Source: Mesobacillus subterraneus
GTDB lineage: Bacteria; Bacillota; Bacilli; Bacillales; Cytobacillaceae
Direction of reading: 5' to 3'
Assembly (NCBI RefSeq): GCF_020524355.2
Contig: NZ_CP129019.1
Coordinates: 3,720,001-3,784,000 of the forward strand
Length of the DNA stretch: 64,000 nt
The notes beneath the pieces were generated by a model, which had not been told where the DNA came from, did no database searches, and worked only from the letters and a program-made list of their open reading frames with translations. Positions 1 through 8,342 of the stretch are shown here, piece by piece. A program made the translations under genes and the position numbers. Position 1 is the first letter of the stretch, and each line of letters opens with the position of its first letter.

Positions 1-921
1 TCAAACCACTGCTTTTATAAAGTGCTCAACCTCTTCAACTGTCGGGTAGGATGACTGTGTACCACGCTTTGTTACGCTCAAAGCGGCGAAAGCTGTTGCC
101 ATCTTAATAGAATGGAGAACGTCTTGGCTTTGGGTGAAGTAATGCGCGAAGCATCCGATGAAAGCATCGCCGGCACCCGTCGTATCAATGGCATTTACCT
201 TATGCGAATCGACGATATGAACTTCCCCTTTTGTCACCCACATGACTCCGCGGCTGCCCATCGTGACAATCACATCTTTTACCCCTTTTTCAATCAGCGT
301 TCCTGCTGCTGCTTTAATCTGCTCTTCTGTCTCAACTGGCATCCCTGTCAGGATCTCCAATTCACTTTCGTTTGGTACGAAGAAATCACATTTGCACACA
401 TAGTTGAAGTCCAATTCTTTGGACGCCGGTGCTGGATTAAGGATCACTGGAATGCCGTTTTCATTTCCAAACTCTATCGCCCTGTACACCGTCTCGAGTG
501 GAATTTCAAGCTGAAGGACAATCAGAGAGCAAAGTTTCAGCTTTGGCGCTGCCCGGTCCACATCTTCAGGAGTCAGGAATTGATTGGCTCCTTTAATGAT
601 GAGGATCCTGTTTTTTGATTCCGGATCCACAAAAATAGGTGCGACACCACTTGAGGTACCTGGCACTTTATTCGTAAATTCTGTATCAATTCCGTATTTC
701 TCCAAATTTGCAATTGTGTTATCCGCGAAAAGGTCATCTCCAACCTTGGTAACCATCATGACCCTGGCACCCATTTTAGCCGCTGCGACAGCTTGGTTAG
801 CTCCTTTTCCTCCACAACCGATTTCAAAATCAGGCGCTTCGAGCGTTTCACCTTCTCTTGGCATCTTATTTATATATGAAATGAGATCCACCATATTGGA
901 CCCAATAACTGCAATATCCAT
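1..921 (-). CDS. rbsK: Ribokinase/deoxyribokinase (PfkB family)
   Basis: The 306-residue product is a PfkB-family sugar kinase of normal ribokinase length. The N-terminal glycine motif GCGGKGANQAVAAAKMGA lies near residues 36-53. The C-terminal signature DTTGAGDAF, with the catalytic Asp, lies near 248-256. It would phosphorylate ribose or 2-deoxyribose on O5 using ATP in the cytoplasm. It is the last gene of a minus-strand set with a DeoC aldolase, a FucP-type symporter and a DUF4432 protein, the same combination as deoxyribose operons. I therefore infer deoxyribokinase (DeoK-like) activity rather than ribokinase, which the sequence alone cannot prove. The stop codon falls at the very edge of the window, so what lies downstream is unknown. 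Confidence 0.9.
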   Translation of the reverse strand: MDIAVIGSNMVDLISYINKMPREGETLEAPDFEIGCGGKGANQAVAAAKMGARVMMVTKVGDDLFADNTIANLEKYGIDTEFTNKVPGTSSGVAPIFVDPESKNRILIIKGANQFLTPEDVDRAAPKLKLCSLIVLQLEIPLETVYRAIEFGNENGIPVILNPAPASKELDFNYVCKCDFFVPNESELEILTGMPVETEEQIKAAAGTLIEKGVKDVIVTMGSRGVMWVTKGEVHIVDSHKVNAIDTTGAGDAFIGCFAHYFTQSQDVLHSIKMATAFAALSVTKRGTQSSYPTVEEVEHFIKAVV

Positions 922-933
922 GAGATTTCCTCC

Positions 934-1965
934 TTATTTCTTTCCGGTGATTACTGTAAAAGTCCGCTCTTGACCAGCCTCTAGCTTCAATAAGGTACCA
1001 GAGTTCGCTGCAGCTAGAAATCCTTCAGGCCTGCAGGTTGCTGGAAGCACAAATGCCCCAACCTGTTGATCACTATTATGAAGAATCCATCGGGTGGCAT
1101 GGTTCAAGTCGGCGGTTGAAAATCTTGAAAAAAAGGACGCCCCGCCTGGCGAGACCATCTCAAATTCTGCTTCATCCGTGTATTGATTCAATTCATCTGC
1201 AAAAAATACAATTTCAGGGTCATACATCTCAGGCTGGTTCAAGACAGTAAGATTGTCCTCTCCCTTAAGCAGCCTTTTATTATAATCCAGCCAATCCTTT
1301 GTTGGCTTAACATGCGCCGGAATGGACTCTCTCAGTTTAAAGGCAGAGTCTGGAATGTTTTGTTTCATCACGGCATTTTCCACATACGCATAATTTGTAT
1401 GGCACATATACTGAAGCGGCATGACCGTACCCGCCAGGTTCTTCACTTGCATGCTCATTTTAATAAAGGTTTCGTCTATAAACATTTCCACCTTCGGACT
1501 GGCTAGATAATGGTGACCGAACCCTTTCACATATTCTGTTTCACCACAAACAATCATACTATTGTCAGTGATCTCAAGCCAGGCTGTATCCATTTCCGCA
1601 CAAGGCATTTCCCCGTGCAATTCATGATCATCCTCAGGTGACGGACAGCCGTTGCGAATAAGGCCGGAGTGAAACGCGAAACAGCCATATGTATCAATGA
1701 CACTTGATGCCTTCTTCGGTTGTGAAAACATGTTTTTCATTTTCAAATCTAACCCATCAAACTCTAAATCCCAAATCATTTGTCCCATGAAAGGAAGGAC
1801 GACCATTTTCCCTCTGGAGTTTTTCAGTTCAATTGCCTCAACTCCTGATGGGTAGCGGAAAAGACTGGCCACTATGCCATCATTTTGAAAAATAACCCGT
1901 TTATTCTCTGTAAAAAAACTGCGCTGTAATTCCAATTTCCCAGTTGCCAATTCAGTCATCTCCAA
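934..1965 (-). CDS. DUF4432 aldose-1-epimerase-like protein (probable deoxyribose mutarotase)
   Basis: The 343-residue protein resembles the DUF4432/galactose mutarotase-like group: an all-beta protein with conserved stretches such as GCFAFHSGLIRNGCPSP (about 94-110) and HGEMPCAEMDTAW (about 117-129). It is expected to interconvert sugar anomers in the cytoplasm. It lies 12 bp upstream of the kinase and 107 bp downstream of the symporter. A homologous mutarotase accompanies deoxyribose transport and kinase genes in enteric bacteria, which supports a role in 2-deoxyribose use. The start is unclear: TTG at 1965 follows an in-frame stop directly and has no ribosome site, while ATG at 1959 has GGAG immediately adjacent. 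The beta-sandwich assignment is firm; the substrate is inferred. Confidence 0.75.
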   Translation of the reverse strand: MEMTELATGKLELQRSFFTENKRVIFQNDGIVASLFRYPSGVEAIELKNSRGKMVVLPFMGQMIWDLEFDGLDLKMKNMFSQPKKASSVIDTYGCFAFHSGLIRNGCPSPEDDHELHGEMPCAEMDTAWLEITDNSMIVCGETEYVKGFGHHYLASPKVEMFIDETFIKMSMQVKNLAGTVMPLQYMCHTNYAYVENAVMKQNIPDSAFKLRESIPAHVKPTKDWLDYNKRLLKGEDNLTVLNQPEMYDPEIVFFADELNQYTDEAEFEMVSPGGASFFSRFSTADLNHATRWILHNSDQQVGAFVLPATCRPEGFLAAANSGTLLKLEAGQERTFTVITGKK

Positions 1966-2072
1966 TTATTTATTCGGGCATATCCCATTTTTAGATCCAA
2001 GCTCCCGCTAATAAAGAGCTCCCGATTTGGGGCAGCCAACTAGCGGCCGCCTGACCGGGATGTGAATCGTTC

Positions 2073-3419
2073 TTATGCAATTCTTTCCGTTTCATTTAAA
2101 TTCCCATCTTGCATCTTCTGCTCTTTCATTTTTCCGTAAAAGTAAAAACCAACAAAGATAAAGCATCCCATCGGTACAAGGAATGACAGTTGCAACGAGT
2201 TGAATACATCAGACGCTAAGCCCTGTACAGCAGGAATGACAGCTCCTCCAACAATCGACATGACCAGAATGGCTCCAGCTAGCTCTGTATATTTCTTTTC
2301 CTTAACCACTTCAAGTGTTTCTGCATAAATAGTTGGCCAGCAAGGACCAAAGAGCATACTAACAGCTACTGCCGCATAAACGGCCGTCATGTTAGGAACT
2401 AATGCGACATAAGCCATAAGTGCTGTTCCAATGACCGCATACACTGTAAGTACTTTGGAAGGTGTGAATCTTGTCATCAGGAAATTGGCGATGAATTTGC
2501 CGACAAAGAAAGCGATGAAACTGAATACCATGAAGTTTGATGCAACACGTTCATTGATATCCGGATTAAGATCCAATGCAAGTCGGATGGTGAATGACCA
2601 CACTGTCACCTGCATCCCTACATATAGAAACTGAGCCATAATTCCTTTACGGAAAAGTTTATTTTTCGCTAAAAATTTCAAAGTCTCAAACAAGCTTGCA
2701 GCTTTCGCGGCAGTCTTGGATTTTTCTGCGGCTGGCTTACACTCGGGGAATTTAGTCAGGACAAACATGATCAAAATTCCAACTAGGACAAAAATAATAT
2801 ATTTATAAGGTTCTAGTGTATGCTGAAGCATCTCCAAGCCGAATGCATGGGCTTGTGCAGGAGTCATATTCGCCATCTGCGCTTCAAGGCTTGCACCTTC
2901 CTGGAACACCAGGTATTTTCCTAACAGGATTCCAGAAATAGCCCCGATTGGGTAAAATGTCTGACTGATATTCAGACGAAGTGTTGCATACTTACGAGGG
3001 CCAATCATGGAACTATACGTATTTGCTGCTGTTTCCAGGAAACCCAGTCCAATCGCAATGGAGAAAATCGCAAATAGGAACATTGTATAGGTTGCCATGT
3101 TGGAAGCTGGATAAAACAGCGTACATCCTGCTATGTAAAACAATAAACCTGTAATAATACCAAACTTATAGGTTGTTTTCTTGATGACCATGGATGCAGG
3201 AATCGCTACTAAAAAATATCCACCGTAAAAGGCGCTTTGAACGAGAGCACTTGCGAAGTCACTTAGCTCAAATACATGTTTGAATTGAGTGATCAGGATA
3301 TCATTCAAACTTGCAGCTACCGCCCATAATGGAAACAGCAGCGATAATAAGATAAATTGGAAAATCGGGGTCCTATTCAAATAACCGTCCGGAAGCTGCA
3401 CTAAATCTTTGTTTATCAT
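2073..3419 (-). CDS. FucP-type sugar:H+ symporter (likely deoxyribose permease)
   Basis: This 448-residue protein is a 12-TM major facilitator of the L-fucose permease (FucP) subfamily. Segments seen include FILLSLLFPLWAVAASLNDI near residue 22, GGYFLVAIPASMVI near 66 and IFSIAIGLGFLETAANTYSS near 117, where FLETAANTY matches the FucP family signature. It would import a neutral sugar with protons across the cytoplasmic membrane. Its position between deoC and the mutarotase/kinase genes suggests 2-deoxyribose (DeoP-like) rather than fucose, since no fucose isomerase or aldolase is present. The short Lys-rich C-terminal tail is cytoplasmic. The start ATG has AAAAGGAGAATG-type Shine-Dalgarno sequence upstream. 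Confidence 0.85.
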   Translation of the reverse strand: MINKDLVQLPDGYLNRTPIFQFILLSLLFPLWAVAASLNDILITQFKHVFELSDFASALVQSAFYGGYFLVAIPASMVIKKTTYKFGIITGLLFYIAGCTLFYPASNMATYTMFLFAIFSIAIGLGFLETAANTYSSMIGPRKYATLRLNISQTFYPIGAISGILLGKYLVFQEGASLEAQMANMTPAQAHAFGLEMLQHTLEPYKYIIFVLVGILIMFVLTKFPECKPAAEKSKTAAKAASLFETLKFLAKNKLFRKGIMAQFLYVGMQVTVWSFTIRLALDLNPDINERVASNFMVFSFIAFFVGKFIANFLMTRFTPSKVLTVYAVIGTALMAYVALVPNMTAVYAAVAVSMLFGPCWPTIYAETLEVVKEKKYTELAGAILVMSIVGGAVIPAVQGLASDVFNSLQLSFLVPMGCFIFVGFYFYGKMKEQKMQDGNLNETERIA

Positions 3420-3468
3420 CTTTTCATTCTCCTTTTAGTATGAATTGAGGGTGCTGTCCTGATTGCGA

Positions 3469-4134
3469 TCAATAGTTTCCTTGGACTTCCTCGCCCTTCA
3501 TGATTTTCACGCCTGAACTTGCTCCAATGCGATTTGCCCCTGCTTCTGCCATCACTTCTAAATCTGCAAGACCCCTGATTCCTCCAGATGCCTTAACTCC
3601 AGCTTTGTCTCCAACAACCTTCCGCATTAGAGCAACATCTTCTGCCGTCGCTCCACCTGTTGAGAATCCAGTCGAAGTCTTCACAAAATCAGCTCCCGCT
3701 TTAAGGGCTAGTTCACATGCAAGGACCTTCTCTTCATCTGTCAGGAGGGAAGTCTCGATGATCACTTTAACCAGCGCCTTTCCTTGCGCACTGTCTACTA
3801 CGGCTTTAATGTCTTGTTCAACAGCTTGTACATCACCCGTTTTTAACAAACCAATCGCCAGCACCATATCGATTTCAGTTGCACCATTCTCAATCGCATC
3901 CTTCGTTTCAAAAGCCTTCACCGCTGAAGTCGATGCTCCCAGAGGGAAACCAATGACGGTACAAACCTTGACATCGCTGTTATGCAGCTCAACGGCTGCT
4001 GTCTTAACCCAAACAGGATTCACACACACGGAAGCAAAATCATATTCCTTTGCCTCAGTGCATATTTGAATAATTTGTTCTTTCGCGGCATCTGCTTTTA
4101 ATAATGTATGGTCGATCATCTTTGCTATCGTCAT
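3469..4134 (-). CDS. deoC: Deoxyribose-phosphate aldolase
   Basis: The 221-residue protein is a class I DeoC aldolase of typical length. It begins [16 protein letters not shown], and the Schiff-base lysine lies in [14 protein letters not shown] (about 149-162). EIDMVLAIG and KVIIETSLL carry the other active-site residues. It cleaves 2-deoxyribose-5-phosphate to glyceraldehyde-3-phosphate and acetaldehyde, the final step of the pathway formed with the kinase at 1-921. It is the first structural gene after the LacI-type regulator, separated from it by 88 bp that contain a cre-like site. GAGGAGAATGAACG precedes the start, a good ribosome site. Confidence 0.96.
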   Translation of the reverse strand: MTIAKMIDHTLLKADAAKEQIIQICTEAKEYDFASVCVNPVWVKTAAVELHNSDVKVCTVIGFPLGASTSAVKAFETKDAIENGATEIDMVLAIGLLKTGDVQAVEQDIKAVVDSAQGKALVKVIIETSLLTDEEKVLACELALKAGADFVKTSTGFSTGGATAEDVALMRKVVGDKAGVKASGGIRGLADLEVMAEAGANRIGASSGVKIMKGEEVQGNY

Positions 4135-4157
4135 CGTTCATTCTCCTCCTCGAATCA

Positions 4158-4171
4158 TTAAAACGCTTTCA
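4158..4171 (-). promoter_or_regulatory. cre-like site between regulator and deoC
   Basis: Read on the minus strand, the site is TGAAAGCGTTTTAA. It agrees with the catabolite-responsive element consensus TGWAANCGNTNWCA except at the penultimate base. It lies 24 bp upstream of the deoC start, where CcpA could repress or block transcription when preferred sugars are present. The assignment is by pattern only. Confidence 0.55.
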
Positions 4172-4222
4172 TTTCCAATCAAGCGATGCAGACCACTTTG
4201 GCACATCACTTATTCAACACAA

Positions 4223-5239
4223 TTATTTATTTTGCTTCCGGCAGGACTCTCTAATGATCAGCTCAGGTGTCAAAGAATACTCTCGTTTAGGAAGATTTCC
4301 CTTATGATGAATCCTTTCATGTAAAAGAGTGAAGGCAATCTCCCCAATTGCGTTCATCGGTCTCGCTACTACTGAAAGTTTGGGGTTTAAGAACGTTGCA
4401 ATATCAACATCGTCAAACCCTATGAACGATACTTCCTTCCCAAGCTTCCAGTCTAGATCCGAAAGTGCCTTCATACAGCCTATAGTCATTAAGTTATTGG
4501 ATGAGAATATCGCAGTTGGCCGGACATTGAGTTCACTAAGTTCCTTTGCAGCAAAATAACCACTTTGTTCACTGAAATCTCCTTGGACCACATACTGTTC
4601 ATCCAGGGTAATTCCGTACTCCTCTAAAGCCCTTTTGTATCCAAGAAATCGCTCTTTCCCCGGCGTTGTATTCTGAGTCCCGCAAATAATAGCAATTCTT
4701 TCATGCCCCTGAAGAATCAAACGCTGCACAGCCTGGTAGGAACCCTTCAGGTTGTCAACCAATACTGTATCCACGTCAAAACTCTTAATGCTTCTGTCGA
4801 CAGCAACAATCGGGATATTTTGATCCCGCAAAAGCTTTAACTGATCGCCATTTTCGTTTGCCGTTGTAAGGATTACCCCGTCTACACCACGCTCAACGAA
4901 ATTCTTAATTATTTTTTCCTCGACAATTGGTGACTCATTGGTACTGCTCAAAATAGTAAAGTAATCCTTCTCTCTGGCCTTCATCTCAATCCCGGCCATT
5001 ACCATTGGAAAGAACGGATTTTTTATATCTGGAACAATGACACCAATTGTATTTGTCTCTTTACTCTTAATCGTCCTAGCTGCAGCGTTGCGGATATATC
5101 CTAGTTCTTTGATCGCCTTAAGAATTCTTTCTTCAGTAGGCTTTCGTACCCCGCCCTGGTTATTTATCACCCTAGATACAGTAGCAATTGAGACATTTGC
5201 AAGCTTAGCTACATCCTGAATGTTTGGTTTAGTATCCAT
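4223..5239 (-). CDS. LacI-family transcriptional regulator of the deoxyribose operon
   Basis: The 338-residue protein has an N-terminal LacI helix-turn-helix (IQDVAKLANVSIATVSRVIN, residues 7-26), a hinge near 45-60, and a periplasmic-binding-protein-like effector domain starting near TNTIGVIVPDIKNPFFPMV. Length and domain order are standard. It is divergent from nothing and heads the deo-type operon on the same strand, so it is probably a local repressor relieved by deoxyribose or its phosphate. Three palindromic TAAACGTTTA boxes sit upstream of its start (5258, 5331, 5408), typical LacI/CcpA-class operators. This indicates autoregulation of the operon. It could also be called RbsR-like; the effector is not known. 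Confidence 0.9.
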   Translation of the reverse strand: MDTKPNIQDVAKLANVSIATVSRVINNQGGVRKPTEERILKAIKELGYIRNAAARTIKSKETNTIGVIVPDIKNPFFPMVMAGIEMKAREKDYFTILSSTNESPIVEEKIIKNFVERGVDGVILTTANENGDQLKLLRDQNIPIVAVDRSIKSFDVDTVLVDNLKGSYQAVQRLILQGHERIAIICGTQNTTPGKERFLGYKRALEEYGITLDEQYVVQGDFSEQSGYFAAKELSELNVRPTAIFSSNNLMTIGCMKALSDLDWKLGKEVSFIGFDDVDIATFLNPKLSVVARPMNAIGEIAFTLLHERIHHKGNLPKREYSLTPELIIRESCRKQNK

Positions 5240-5257
5240 GTTTCCACCTCGTAAATG

Positions 5258-5267
5258 TAAACGTTTA
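5258..5267. promoter_or_regulatory. LacI-type operator box 1 (TAAACGTTTA)
   Basis: A perfect 10-bp palindrome, 19 bp upstream of the regulator start. In its context TGTAAACGTTTAGA it also nearly fits a CcpA cre. It lies just downstream of the likely -10 hexamer at 5287-5292 (minus strand TATAAT), a position suited to repression. Confidence 0.65.
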
Positions 5268-5286
5268 GATTTTTCATTAAAAATAT

Positions 5287-5292
5287 ATTATA
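5287..5292 (-). promoter_or_regulatory. Probable -10 element of the deo-type operon
   Basis: The minus strand reads TATAAT here, 48 bp upstream of the regulator ATG and between operator boxes 1 and 2. No convincing -35 hexamer is visible at 17 bp, which would fit an activated or weak promoter. Confidence 0.4.
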
Positions 5293-5328
5293 ACTTATAT
5301 CCTATAATAATTTAATGATTGTCTTAAA

Positions 5329-5342
5329 TCTAAACGTTTAGA
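5329..5342. promoter_or_regulatory. LacI-type operator box 2 (TCTAAACGTTTAGA)
   Basis: A perfect 14-bp palindrome, 73 bp from box 1 and 77 bp from box 3 (about seven helical turns each). The spacing would allow repression by DNA looping between tetrameric or paired LacI dimers. Confidence 0.65.
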
Positions 5343-5407
5343 TTTTAAGATAAAAAAATAGATAAATAACTGAATAGAAACTATAATTGATGTGTTAAAA
5401 CAAAATG

Positions 5408-5417
5408 TAAACGTTTA
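5408..5417. promoter_or_regulatory. LacI-type operator box 3 (TAAACGTTTA)
   Basis: A third copy of the palindrome in the context TGTAAACGTTTAGA, identical to box 1 over 14 bp. It is farthest upstream and may serve as the auxiliary looping operator. The rest of 5418-5565 shows no gene or further motif. Confidence 0.6.
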
Positions 5418-5565
5418 GATTTTTGTTTCTGATGTAAGAATATCATCACATCAAATTATAATCAAGCATTTTTTGAATACGTTTTCAAAAACTTAAAAAG
5501 TCAGTTTCAACTCTGCATAACACTTTGTACATTTGATGGTTCTCATGTCTCGTATTACAATAATT

Positions 5566-5787
5566 TCAGATTTCGTAGACGCAAGAACCCTTCCTCTGAT
5601 TTACCACCTTGTTCCTGAACGCTCTTTCCAATTCAGGGTCCGGCTTCGTTTCCGATTTGATATAGGATTCATTCTTAAGTTGCTGATTCTGAACACCCAC
5701 CCTATTGGCTAAAGCTCCCTGAGAAAATAAGAAAATCCCGCAACAAACAATCAAAGGAGGCAATCTTGTCATACCCAGTCCAGCCAT
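5566..5787 (-). CDS. Small secreted-type hypothetical protein
   Basis: This 73-residue reading frame starts with a hydrophobic, signal-peptide-like segment (LPPLIVCCGIFLFSQGALA, about residues 9-27). A short charged tail rich in Glu, Lys and Arg follows and ends in GSCVYEI. I do not recognise the family. The start ATG at 5787 abuts the first unit of the 53-bp repeat array, whose minus strand supplies GGAGGAAAC-type sequence that could act as a ribosome site. It may be a genuine small exported peptide, a fragment, or chance coding. Confidence 0.35.
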   Translation of the reverse strand: MAGLGMTRLPPLIVCCGIFLFSQGALANRVGVQNQQLKNESYIKSETKPDPELERAFRNKVVNQRKGSCVYEI

Positions 5788-5788
5788 T

Positions 5789-6531
5789 TATGTCCTCGTT
5801 TCCTCCTGCATAAGGGCATCGTTCGCCTCTTTTCGTACCCTTATGTGCTCGTTTCCTCCTGCATAAGGGTATCGTTCGCCTCTTTTCGTATCCTTATGTC
5901 CTCGTTTCCTCCTGCATAAGGGTATCGTTCGCCTCTTTTCGTACCCTTATGTGCTCGTTTCCTCCTGCATAAGGGTACCGTTCGCCTCTTTTCGTACCCT
6001 TATGTCCTCGTTTCCTCCTGCATAAGGGTATCGTTCGCCTCTTTTCGTACCCTTATGTGCTCGTTTCCTCCTGCATAAGGGTACCGTTCCCCTCTTTTCG
6101 TACCCTTATGTCCTCGTTTCCTCCTGCATAAGGGCATCGTTCGCCTCTTTTCGTATCCTTATGTGCTCGTTTCCTCCTGCATAAGGGTACCGTTCGCCTC
6201 TTTTCATACCCTTATGTGCCCGTTTCCTCCTGCATAAGGATACCGTTCGCGGTGTATCGTACCCTTATGTGCTCGTTTCCTCCTGCATAAGGGTATCGTT
6301 CGCCTCTTTTCATACCCTTATGTGCTTGTTTCCTCCTGCATAAGTGCATCGTTCGCCTCTTTTCGTACCCTTATGTGCTTGTTTCCTCCTGCATAAGGGC
6401 ATCGTTCGCCTCTTTTCGTACCCTTATGTGCTCGTTTCCTCCTGCATAAGGGTACCGTTCGCCTCTTTTCGTACCCTTATGTGCTCGTTTCCTCCTGCAT
6501 AAGGGGATCGTTCGCGAACTTCCATACCCTT
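5789..6531. repeat. 53-bp tandem repeat array, 14 units, each a potential hairpin
   Basis: Fourteen consecutive 53-bp units, each containing TCCTCCTGCATAAGGG, fill the space between the small ORF and the marR promoter. Within a unit, CATAAGGGTA and TACCCTTATG form a 10-bp inverted repeat around a 17-nt loop. Units differ by a few substitutions (TGTGC/TGTCC, GTATC/GTACC/GCATC) and the ninth unit and the last are the most divergent. Direct head-to-tail repetition without unique spacers rules out a CRISPR array. 53 is not a multiple of three, so it is not a coding repeat. Function unknown. Confidence 0.9.
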
Positions 6532-6582
6532 ACAAACTCCCTTCCCAGGCTTCATTCGTGCTGGAACTGCGAGTCACTTTCT

Positions 6583-6641
6583 TTGACGATGTTTTATTAT
6601 TGTAGTATATTAATTGACGCATCAATAATTGACCTATCAAT
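6583..6641 (+). promoter_or_regulatory. Promoter and twin operators of the marR-nitroreductase operon
   Basis: TTGACG (6583-6588) and TATATT (6606-6611) are separated by exactly 17 bp and make a good sigma-A promoter. Immediately downstream lie two near-palindromes of the form ATTGA-N4-TCAAT, at 6613-6626 and 6628-6641. They overlap the expected transcription start. This is the classical arrangement for autorepression by a MarR dimer, presumably the product of the next gene. Confidence 0.75.
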
Positions 6642-6657
6642 TATTTAAAGGCGGCTG

Positions 6658-7083
6658 ATGTCAATGGATAATGAGAAAGAGTTAATCATTCAACGCTTGT
6701 TTGAGCTAAACAAGCAGGCTATGAGCAAGTTTGAACATTGCACCGGAATCAGCCAGACTAGGCTTGATATTTTGCGGGAGCTGTATGAGTCGGGGGAAAT
6801 CAATCAGAGGGCTCTTCAGAAAAAGATTAACATTGATCATGCTGCGGTAACGAGGCACCTTAAGCAGCTTGAAGAGCACAATATGGTCAGCCGCAGGAAA
6901 AATACGGAAGATAACCGTTTTACCTATGTCCAGCTGACTCCTGAGGGAATAAGGAGAGTATCCTCTTACTGTGAAAAAAAACAGAGTTACATCTCCAACG
7001 TGTTAAAAGGTTTTACAAAAGAAGAAAGCTCTCTGCTTTTAGGGATGCTTACCCGTATTCAGAGCAATATAGAAGAGATTTAA
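6658..7083 (+). CDS. MarR-family transcriptional regulator
   Basis: The 141-residue protein has the MarR winged-helix fold. A dimerisation helix comes first, then the recognition region NQRALQKKINIDHAAVTRHLKQLEEHNMVSRR (about 48-79, given here only for location) and the wing NTEDNRFTYVQLTPEG (about 81-96). It is likely the local repressor binding the twin ATTGA-N4-TCAAT sites upstream. The target genes are the nitroreductase and ABM monooxygenase that follow. Two starts are possible: ATG at 6658 close to AAAGGCGG, or ATG at 6664 with better spacing. No Cys suited to a thiol switch stands out near the N-terminus, though Cys residues exist at about 23 and 105, so ligand or redox sensing cannot be decided. 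Confidence 0.88.
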   Translation: MSMDNEKELIIQRLFELNKQAMSKFEHCTGISQTRLDILRELYESGEINQRALQKKINIDHAAVTRHLKQLEEHNMVSRRKNTEDNRFTYVQLTPEGIRRVSSYCEKKQSYISNVLKGFTKEESSLLLGMLTRIQSNIEEI

Positions 7084-7116
7084 TCATCGATAAATTCATC
7101 ATAAGGAGTGTACAAC

Positions 7117-7746
7117 ATGACGAAACAAAATGACTTCAAGCATATCATCACAGTCCGCCGCTCAATCAGGAATTATGATCCTGCTGTAAAGATCGCAAGA
7201 GAGGAAATGGCCGAAATCCTTGAGGAAGCCACCCTGACCCCATCTTCGCTTAATCTTCAGCCTTGGAGATTTGCCGTGATTGAATCAGAACAAGGAAAAG
7301 AAAAGCTGGCTCCTCTAGCAAAATTCAATCAAAGGCAAGTCGCTACTTCTGCGGCTGTCATCGCCGTTTTTGTGGACATGAAGACCGAGGATTACGTAGA
7401 AAACATCTACAATGCCGCAGTGGAAAAAGGATACATGCCTGCTGAGGTAAGAGATCAGCAGCTTCCGTCCATAAAAGGTCTATTAGATGCTGCGACATTT
7501 GAACAGAAAAAAGAGATGTATTTAATCGACGCAGGCCTTGTTTCCATGCAGCTGATGCTTGCAGCCCGAGCTCACGGCTATGATACAAATCCCATTGGCG
7601 GATATGAAAAGGATCGTATTGCCGAAGCCTTTGACATGGACAAGGAACGCTATTATCCTGTCATGCTGATCTCAATCGGGAAAGCAGCTGATCAGGGATA
7701 TCCATCCGTCCGCTTGCCTGTTGACGAAATTGCAGAATGGAAATAA
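7117..7746 (+). CDS. Nitroreductase-family NAD(P)H-dependent FMN oxidoreductase
   Basis: The protein (about 209 residues from ATG 7117, which follows AAGGAG by 8 nt) is a nitroreductase-fold flavoenzyme. It has the N-terminal FMN-binding VRRSIRNYDP (about 12-21), TPSSLNLQPWRFAVI (about 41-55) and the C-terminal glycine stretch GYDTNPIGGYEK. Such enzymes reduce nitroaromatics, quinones or azo compounds with NAD(P)H in the cytoplasm. It lies between a MarR repressor and an ABM-type monooxygenase and is 33 bp downstream of marR. That context points to quinone or electrophile detoxification, as in MarR-controlled mhq/yodC-type operons of Bacillus. An upstream GTG overlaps the ribosome site and is rejected as the start. 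Confidence 0.9.
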   Translation: MTKQNDFKHIITVRRSIRNYDPAVKIAREEMAEILEEATLTPSSLNLQPWRFAVIESEQGKEKLAPLAKFNQRQVATSAAVIAVFVDMKTEDYVENIYNAAVEKGYMPAEVRDQQLPSIKGLLDAATFEQKKEMYLIDAGLVSMQLMLAARAHGYDTNPIGGYEKDRIAEAFDMDKERYYPVMLISIGKAADQGYPSVRLPVDEIAEWK

Positions 7747-7759
7747 AGGAGGATTCACC

Positions 7760-8053
7760 ATGTTAATCATTCACGCCACTTTTCAAGTAAAAGCAGAACA
7801 GGAATCCGAATTTCTTAACGAAATCCAACAACTGATTACAGCTTCAAGAGCAGAAGAAGGCAACCTTTCTTACGATTTGTTAAAAGACACCGAAAAAACC
7901 GGAGTCTATACAATGGTCGAAACTTGGAAAGACATGGTCGCAGTCAAGGCTCATAACCAATCCAGCCACTTTACAGCCTTCACGGCAAAAGCACCACAAT
8001 ATATGGCAGCACCCGCCGATGTAAAACTATACAATGCCGAACCTTTAGGATAA
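7760..8053 (+). CDS. ABM-domain quinol monooxygenase-like protein (YgiN type)
   Basis: This 97-residue protein is an antibiotic-biosynthesis-monooxygenase (ABM) fold protein, a small dimeric alpha-beta barrel. It begins MLIIHATFQVKA, and TMVETWKDMVAVKAHNQSSHF (about 50-70) is the conserved core with Trp and His. Relatives oxidise quinols or act on other small aromatic substrates without cofactors. AAAGGAGG lies 7-8 nt before the ATG, and the gene follows the nitroreductase stop by 13 bp, so it is co-transcribed. A rho-independent terminator follows directly. The extended upstream frame from 7721 overlaps the nitroreductase and is not needed. Confidence 0.85.
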   Translation: MLIIHATFQVKAEQESEFLNEIQQLITASRAEEGNLSYDLLKDTEKTGVYTMVETWKDMVAVKAHNQSSHFTAFTAKAPQYMAAPADVKLYNAEPLG

Positions 8054-8065
8054 GAAAAAATTCAG

Positions 8066-8110
8066 AAACGGTTCTCGACCACTGAAATAGGTAATCGTCG
8101 AGAACCGTTT
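8066..8110 (+). terminator. Rho-independent terminator of the marR operon
   Basis: AAACGGTTCTCGAC (8066-8079) pairs perfectly with GTCGAGAACCGTTT (8097-8110) and is followed by TCCTTC. The ACGGTTCT core is shared with the REP-like elements elsewhere in the window. The remaining 8111-8342 has no gene; it holds a weak REP-like fragment (GGTACGTCCC near 8290). Confidence 0.8.
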
Positions 8111-8342
8111 TCCTTCAATCTCCACTTCCCACGAATTTCTTCCATCAGCTTCATCATTGCCTTTATCTTCCCCATCCGGATGAGTCGCACCTCCACTCTA
8201 TTTACCCTGCTTCGGGCTTTAATAAGGAAATAAGTGCATGAATGTTATGCCAAGCAAAGGGTGTTGATTCCCGGGAATGGAAGCAAAAGGTACGTCCCAC
8301 ACATACAAATTTAGCCTAGACTGTTTAGCCTAGGCTTGACCA

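Noticed and set aside
3500..4069. Long plus-strand ORF of 189 codons opposite deoC
   Set aside because: It is the antisense shadow of a well conserved gene and has no independent features.
5789..6531. Possible CRISPR array
   Set aside because: The 53-bp units are head-to-tail with no unique spacers, and no cas genes are present.
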